A stretch of DNA of 8,781 nt, taken from NCBI GenBank assembly GCA_029240475.1, contig JAREAF010000092.1:1-8781 (forward strand), written 5' to 3'. Of this stretch, positions 5,031 to 8,781 are shown piece after piece. The notes beneath the pieces are model-generated. The model made no database searches. It saw only the letters and a program-made list of their open reading frames with translations, and had not been told where the DNA came from. Position 1 is the first letter of the stretch, and each line of letters starts with the position of its first letter. The translations under genes were made by a program, and so were the position numbers. Source of the stretch: Rhodospirillales bacterium. Lineage in GTDB: Bacteria; Pseudomonadota; Alphaproteobacteria; JAREAF01.

Positions 5031-7472
5031 ATGAGCCTTCCGACCCACGCCCGCGCCGTCATCATCGGCGGCGGCATCATCGTCTGCTCGACCGCCTATC
5101 ACCTGGCGAAGAACGGCTGGACCGACACCGTTCTGCTGGAGCGCGCCAAGCTCACCTCGGGCTCGACCTTCCACGCCGCCGGGCTGGTCGGGCAGTTGCG
5201 CACCTCGGCCAACATCACGCAGCTGCTCAAATATTCGGTCGAGCTCTATGACAGGCTCGAGGCCGAGACCGGCCAGGCGACCGGCTGGAAGCGCAACGGG
5301 GGCTTGCGCCTCGCCTGCAATCCCGAGCGCCTCACCGAGATCAAGCGGCAGGCGACGACCGCGCACAGCTTCGGGCTGGAGATGCATCTATTGTCACCGC
5401 AGGAAGCCAAGGAGCTCTGGCCGGTGATGGACATCGCCGATGTGGTCGGCGCGGCCTTCCTGCCGACCGACGGGCAGGCCAACCCCTCCGACATCGCGCA
5501 GGCGCTGGCGAAGGGCGCGCGGGCCGCGGGCGTGAAGATCGTCGAGGATTGCCCCGTCACAGCCATCCTGATCGAGAACGGCCGCGCCGTCGGCGTCGCC
5601 ACCGAGCAGGGCGAGATCCGCTCAGAGGTCGTGGTTAATTGCGGCGGGCAGTGGGCCAAGGAGATCGGCCGCATGGCCGGGGTCACGGTGCCACTGCAAT
5701 CGGTGCAGCACCAGTATCTGGTGACGGAGCCGATCGAGGGCCTGCCGCGCAACCTGCCGACACTGCGCGACCCCGACCGGCTCATCTATTTCAAGGAAGA
5801 GGTGGGCGGGCTCGTCTTCGGCGGCTATGAGCCGAACCCGATCCCCTGGGCGCTCGACGGCATCCCCAAGGGCTTCCATTTCACGCTGCTCGACAGCGAT
5901 TTCGACCATTTCGAGCCCCTGATGGAGCAGGCGCTGGTACGCGTCCCCGCGCTGGAGAAAGCGGGCGTCAAGCAGCTCATCAACGGGCCGGAATCCTTCA
6001 CGCCGGACGGCAATTTCATCCTCGGCGAGGCGCCGGAGCTGAAAGGCTTCTATGTCGGCGCCGGCTTCAACGCCTTCGGGATCGCATCGGCCGGCGGCGC
6101 GGGCCGCGCGCTCGCCGAATGGATCGCCGGCGGCGAGCCGCCCTTCGATCTCTGGCCGGTGGATATCCGCCGCTTCGGGCCGGTGCATCGCGACGAGGCG
6201 TGGGTCAGGACCCGCACGCTCGAAGCCTATGCCAGGCACTACACCATGGCCTGGCCGCATGAGGAGATGGAGAGCGGCCGGCCGGTGCGCGTCTCGCCGC
6301 TCTATGAGCGCCTCAAGGCGCAGGGCGCGTCGTTCGGCTGGAAGCTCGGCTGGGAGCGGCCGAACTGGTTCGCGCCCAAGGGCATGGAGCCGAAGGACCA
6401 GTATTCCTATGGCCGGCAGAACTGGTTCGAGGCGGTCGGCGCCGAGCACCGCGCCGCGCGCAAGGCGGCCGCGCTGTTCGACCAGAGCTCCTTCGCCAAG
6501 TTCATGCTGATCGGCCAGGATGCCGAGGCCTCGCTCTCCTGGGTCGCGGCGAACGACGTGTCGCGCCCGTCGGGCAGCCTCACCTACACACAGATGCTGA
6601 ACCAGCGCGGCGGCATCGAATGCGACCTCACCGTCGCGCGGCTGGACGAGAAGGCCTATTACATCGTCACCGGCACCGGATTCGCCACGCACGACCTCGC
6701 CTGGATCGGCGACCAGCTGCCGGAGAATCTCGACGCCAAGCTGGTGGACGTGACCTCGGCGCGCGCGGTCCTGTCGCTGATGGGGCCGAAGTCGCGCGAG
6801 ATCCTCGCCAAGGTGACGGACGCGGACGTCTCCAACGCCGCCTTCCCCTTCGGCACGGTCCAGGAGATCACGGTCGCCGGCACGCCGGTGCGCGCGCTCC
6901 GCATCACCTATGTCGGCGAGCTCGGCTGGGAGCTGCACATCCCGACCGAGGCGGCGGGGGCGGTCTTTGACCGGCTGATGGAGGCCGGCCGGCCCAAGGG
7001 CCTCGTCAATGCCGGCTACCGCGCGATCGAGAGCCTGCGCCTGGAGAAGGGATACCGCGCCTGGGGCTCGGACATCGGCCCGGACCACACGCCCTTGGAG
7101 GCGGGCCTGGGCTGGGCGGTGAAGCTGAAGACCAACCGCCCCTTCCTCGGCCGCGAGGCCCTGGAGGCGCAGCACCGCGCGCCGCTCAAGAAGCGCCTCG
7201 CCGGGTTCACGGTGGAGAATCCCGACACGGTGCTGCTCGGCCGCGAGACGATCTTCCGAGACGGCAAGCCGGTGGGCTGGCTCACCTCCGGCGGCTGGGG
7301 CTACACGGTCGGCAAATGGATCGGCTACGGCTATGTCCGCAACCCGGACGGCGTCTCGACGGAGTACCTGACCTCGGGTTCCTACGAGCTGGAGGTCGCA
7401 GCCGAGCGCGTGCCGGCCAAGCTGCACCTCCAGCCGCTGTATGATCCAAAGAACGAGCGGGTCAGGGGCTAG
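5031..7472 (+). CDS. FAD-dependent oxidoreductase of the dimethylglycine/sarcosine dehydrogenase family with C-terminal GcvT folate domain
   Basis: This 813-residue enzyme probably removes an N-methyl group oxidatively from a substrate such as dimethylglycine or sarcosine and transfers the one-carbon unit to tetrahydrofolate. Domains in order: DAO-type FAD-binding domain (about 8-370), a central FAO_M-like segment (about 375-430), and a GcvT aminomethyltransferase-like domain with C-terminal barrel (about 465-805). Seen: the N-terminal nucleotide motif (13-18), SGSTFHAAGL (43-52) whose His48 matches the covalent-FAD histidine of known dimethylglycine and sarcosine dehydrogenases, the second FAD segment FYVGAGFNAFGIASAGGAGR (340-359), and GGIECDLTV (527-535) whose Asp532 aligns with the folate-binding Asp of GcvT. 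Odd: the third glycine of GxGxxG is Val18. Electrons could go to ETF or to oxygen; no partner is encoded here. A GGAGA (5016-5020) serves as ribosome-binding site. It is the last gene of the operon. The family is clear; the exact N-methyl substrate is not. Confidence 0.9.
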   Translation: MSLPTHARAVIIGGGIIVCSTAYHLAKNGWTDTVLLERAKLTSGSTFHAAGLVGQLRTSANITQLLKYSVELYDRLEAETGQATGWKRNGGLRLACNPERLTEIKRQATTAHSFGLEMHLLSPQEAKELWPVMDIADVVGAAFLPTDGQANPSDIAQALAKGARAAGVKIVEDCPVTAILIENGRAVGVATEQGEIRSEVVVNCGGQWAKEIGRMAGVTVPLQSVQHQYLVTEPIEGLPRNLPTLRDPDRLIYFKEEVGGLVFGGYEPNPIPWALDGIPKGFHFTLLDSDFDHFEPLMEQALVRVPALEKAGVKQLINGPESFTPDGNFILGEAPELKGFYVGAGFNAFGIASAGGAGRALAEWIAGGEPPFDLWPVDIRRFGPVHRDEAWVRTRTLEAYARHYTMAWPHEEMESGRPVRVSPLYERLKAQGASFGWKLGWERPNWFAPKGMEPKDQYSYGRQNWFEAVGAEHRAARKAAALFDQSSFAKFMLIGQDAEASLSWVAANDVSRPSGSLTYTQMLNQRGGIECDLTVARLDEKAYYIVTGTGFATHDLAWIGDQLPENLDAKLVDVTSARAVLSLMGPKSREILAKVTDADVSNAAFPFGTVQEITVAGTPVRALRITYVGELGWELHIPTEAAGAVFDRLMEAGRPKGLVNAGYRAIESLRLEKGYRAWGSDIGPDHTPLEAGLGWAVKLKTNRPFLGREALEAQHRAPLKKRLAGFTVENPDTVLLGRETIFRDGKPVGWLTSGGWGYTVGKWIGYGYVRNPDGVSTEYLTSGSYELEVAAERVPAKLHLQPLYDPKNERVRG

Positions 7473-7499
7473 CGCAGGAGCACACACTTGGTAAGCGTG
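7470..7499 (+). pseudogene. tRNA-Thr(GGT)-like fragment (D-arm 3' strand plus anticodon arm)
   Basis: The bases GAGC (7478-7481), A (7482), CACAC (7483-7487), TTGGTAA (7488-7494) and GCGTG (7495-7499) reproduce the D-stem 3' strand, position 26 and a 7-base anticodon loop with GGT on a five-pair stem with one A-C mismatch. This resembles bacterial tRNA-Thr. TAGCGCAG (7470-7477) resembles the T8-A9-D-stem start, but the D-loop is too short, and no acceptor stem or T-loop consensus follows. It is therefore not a working tRNA. It starts on the TAG stop codon of the oxidoreductase gene and fills most of the 41-base convergent gap. Chance similarity cannot be excluded. Confidence 0.35.
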
Positions 7500-7513
7500 G
7501 CGTTGCCGACCCG

Positions 7514-8749
7514 TCAGCCAAGAGCGGAGATGGGCAGGCTCTTCACATGCGCCTCAACCGCTCGAATGATTTTCGTGGCCAGCGGCAGGTTTTTCTTCTC
7601 CGCCTTCCAATGCTGGTGAAACAGCGCGACCGTTTCGCGCGCGGTGTCCAGCACCAGCTTCTGCGGCAGCATCGCTTTGTAGGCCAAGTGCGACAGCTCT
7701 TCCTCGGTCACCTCGTCGAAGCGTCGGGTGCGACTGTAGTTCAGCGCGGCGTTTGCGTCCGCGATATAGGCGATGGTTGCGACGAAATCATAGGCGGGCG
7801 CGAGCGTCGGCCTGCGCCGGTCCGCATAGAGCAGCGACCAGTTCTTCAGGTGCATGTCCGCGTTCCCGATCAGCGTGTTGAAGACCAGGCGCCGAACGAG
7901 TTCTTTGACATCGGCGAGTGATGTCTCCGCCGCGAGCACGGCGGCGATGTTTCGGTAGCTGGCGCGGCGGTACTTCTGCTCGGGATAGACGCCGAACACC
8001 TGCGCGAAATCCTCGACATGCGCCGCCCCTCCTCCTGCGAGCCGGTCGAAACGCCGGATGGCGAGCGCCTTGCCCCGCAGCAGCCTGCCGACATCCGCCG
8101 GCAGGTTCGCGATCTCGTCCGGATCGACCAGCTTCATCGGCGGCACGTCCATGCCGATCAGCCGCGCGAGGGTCATCATCGAGAACTCGTTCTCCGGCAC
8201 GCCGGCGAACTCGCGTGACGGAAGCTTCACGATCCAGGAGCCGCCCACGCCTTCGGCCGGAATCGTCAGGCCGCGCCTCGGCCGATCGACGGCAGAGAAT
8301 TTCAGCTGCACCCCGGCCAGCGAAAACCGAAGGGCGCGATCCCGACGATCCGCGCCGGTACGCGGCTCCACCGCGCCCGCCGCATCGGCGGGCCAGGCAT
8401 TCCCGTCCGCTGGGCGGACCGTGACAGCCCCCGGCAAATCCTTGCCTAGCGCCCAGATCAGGAAGAACTCGCGGGCGGGGTTCACGCCCGCCCGCTCGGC
8501 CAGATAGGTGCGCAGGCGCTCCTCCGGCAAAAGGTTCGAGAACCAGGGCAGAAGGCGTGTCTGCGTCGGGCGGAATTCGGTGATCAGCGCCCCGAACGCA
8601 TCTTTGAATGCCAGACCGAGCGTGGGGCGATCCTCGCCGCCGATGTAGGAGTCATTCCACGCGAAGAGGATGCGGTCCCCCGCCACGCGCGTGAGCGTGC
8701 CTGCCGGCTCGCCATGGAGCAGGACATCGAGGATGGAAACGTCAGCCAT
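7514..8749 (-). CDS. hipA: HipA-family serine/threonine kinase toxin (type II toxin-antitoxin)
   Basis: This 411-residue protein resembles HipA, a kinase that arrests growth by phosphorylating a host target (glutamyl-tRNA synthetase in E. coli) unless held by HipB. Seen, counted from the ATG at 8749: an N-terminal HipA_N-1 (Couple_hipA) domain (about 5-110), then a HipA_C kinase domain. The latter has FSLAGVQLKFS (142-152; Ser143 aligns with the autophosphorylated Ser150 of E. coli HipA), WIVKLP (172-177; ATP-contacting Lys175), ENEF (186-189), LAIRRFDR (229-236), HVEDFAQVFG (244-253), catalytic loop GNADMHLKN (295-303; Asp298, Asn303) and metal-site AYDF (319-322; Asp321). All key residues are present and the length is normal for a single-chain HipA, so it looks functional. 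The ATG at 8749 is preferred over one at 8761, because the latter overlaps the AGGAGG ribosome-binding site. The gene is convergent to the transport operon and unrelated in function. The partner antitoxin would be encoded upstream, beyond the right edge. Confidence 0.9.
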   Translation of the reverse strand: MADVSILDVLLHGEPAGTLTRVAGDRILFAWNDSYIGGEDRPTLGLAFKDAFGALITEFRPTQTRLLPWFSNLLPEERLRTYLAERAGVNPAREFFLIWALGKDLPGAVTVRPADGNAWPADAAGAVEPRTGADRRDRALRFSLAGVQLKFSAVDRPRRGLTIPAEGVGGSWIVKLPSREFAGVPENEFSMMTLARLIGMDVPPMKLVDPDEIANLPADVGRLLRGKALAIRRFDRLAGGGAAHVEDFAQVFGVYPEQKYRRASYRNIAAVLAAETSLADVKELVRRLVFNTLIGNADMHLKNWSLLYADRRRPTLAPAYDFVATIAYIADANAALNYSRTRRFDEVTEEELSHLAYKAMLPQKLVLDTARETVALFHQHWKAEKKNLPLATKIIRAVEAHVKSLPISALG

Positions 8750-8781
8750 CCCCCTCCTCATCCAGGCTATAAGCAGGACGC
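8742..8781 (-). CDS. Possible C-terminal tail of an upstream gene, perhaps the HipB-like antitoxin (partial)
   Basis: One minus-strand frame entering from the right edge reads RPAYSLDEEGDG then TGA (8742-8744), overlapping the hipA start by 8 bases. Such overlap and an acidic tail would suit an antitoxin translationally coupled to hipA. A second frame also ends here (ASC-L then TAG at 8767-8769), so the choice is uncertain. Only about 40 bases are visible and no domain can be recognised; the antitoxin identity rests on the usual hipBA gene order. Confidence 0.25.
   Translation of the reverse strand, partial: RPAYSLDEEGDG
8753..8758 (-). promoter_or_regulatory. Shine-Dalgarno site that decides the hipA start
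   Basis: On the minus strand the bases read ATGAGGAGGGGGATGGCT. AGGAGG lies just upstream of the second ATG (8749) and inside the reading frame opened by the first ATG (8761). This favours 8749 as the start, giving an N-terminus MADVSILDVLL that fits HipA proteins without an extra MRRG leader. The exposed purine run suggests efficient translation, possibly coupled to an upstream gene. Confidence 0.65.

Noticed and set aside
4013..5080. Minus-strand 355-residue open frame opposite the kinase gene
   Set aside because: Antisense shadow; the plus-strand frame carries intact kinase motifs and tight operon spacing.
5622..7487. Minus-strand 621-residue open frame opposite the oxidoreductase gene
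   Set aside because: Its length comes from the lack of stop codons in GC-rich antisense sequence. No signal of a real protein family, and the plus-strand gene is clear.
7470..7513. Functional tRNA gene in the convergent gap
   Set aside because: No acceptor stem, shortened D-loop, a mismatch in the anticodon stem and no T-loop consensus. Only a remnant or chance similarity is supportable.
7473..7513. Bidirectional terminator between the converging operon and hipA
   Set aside because: The 41-base gap has no strong GC stem followed by a T run on either strand.

Overview
The window is a compact, GC-rich (strongly G/C third-position) stretch that reads like an alphaproteobacterial chromosome. 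A Hyphomicrobiales-type soil or plant-associated heterotroph is the best guess, from composition, from the GcvT-family oxidoreductase and from the fused glycine-betaine-type permease. The organism assignment is inference only.

Positions 60-7472 hold five plus-strand genes that look like one transport-and-catabolism operon: a periplasmic betaine-type binding protein, a ProV-like ATPase, a double-length fused ProW-like permease, a choline/ethanolamine-kinase-like phosphotransferase, and a dimethylglycine/sarcosine dehydrogenase-like flavoprotein. The last four genes are almost contiguous: ATGA overlaps join ATPase to permease and permease to kinase, and a 4-base gap separates kinase from oxidoreductase. 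The binding-protein gene is set apart by 70 bases containing a perfect 11-bp inverted repeat, a likely partial terminator or mRNA-stabilising hairpin. Together the genes suggest ATP-driven uptake of a quaternary or N-methylated amine, followed by oxidative N-demethylation with transfer of the one-carbon unit to tetrahydrofolate. The kinase implies that a hydroxylated substrate or intermediate may also be handled. The exact substrate cannot be read from the sequence.

The operon is met head-on by a minus-strand, apparently intact HipA-family serine/threonine kinase toxin gene (7514-8749). Its 5' neighbour, probably a HipB-like antitoxin, would lie beyond the right edge; at most its last codons are visible. 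The 41-base convergent gap contains a short stretch resembling the D-arm 3' strand plus anticodon arm of a threonine tRNA (GGT anticodon), without acceptor or T arms. It could be a decayed tRNA or an integration scar between the core operon and the toxin gene.

The most notable points are a Gly-to-Val change at the third glycine of the FAD-binding GxGxxG motif in an otherwise well-preserved oxidoreductase, the kinase placed between transporter and demethylating enzyme, and the tRNA-like fragment. No CRISPR array, insertion sequence, rRNA or complete tRNA is visible, and no gene-free stretch exceeds 300 bases.
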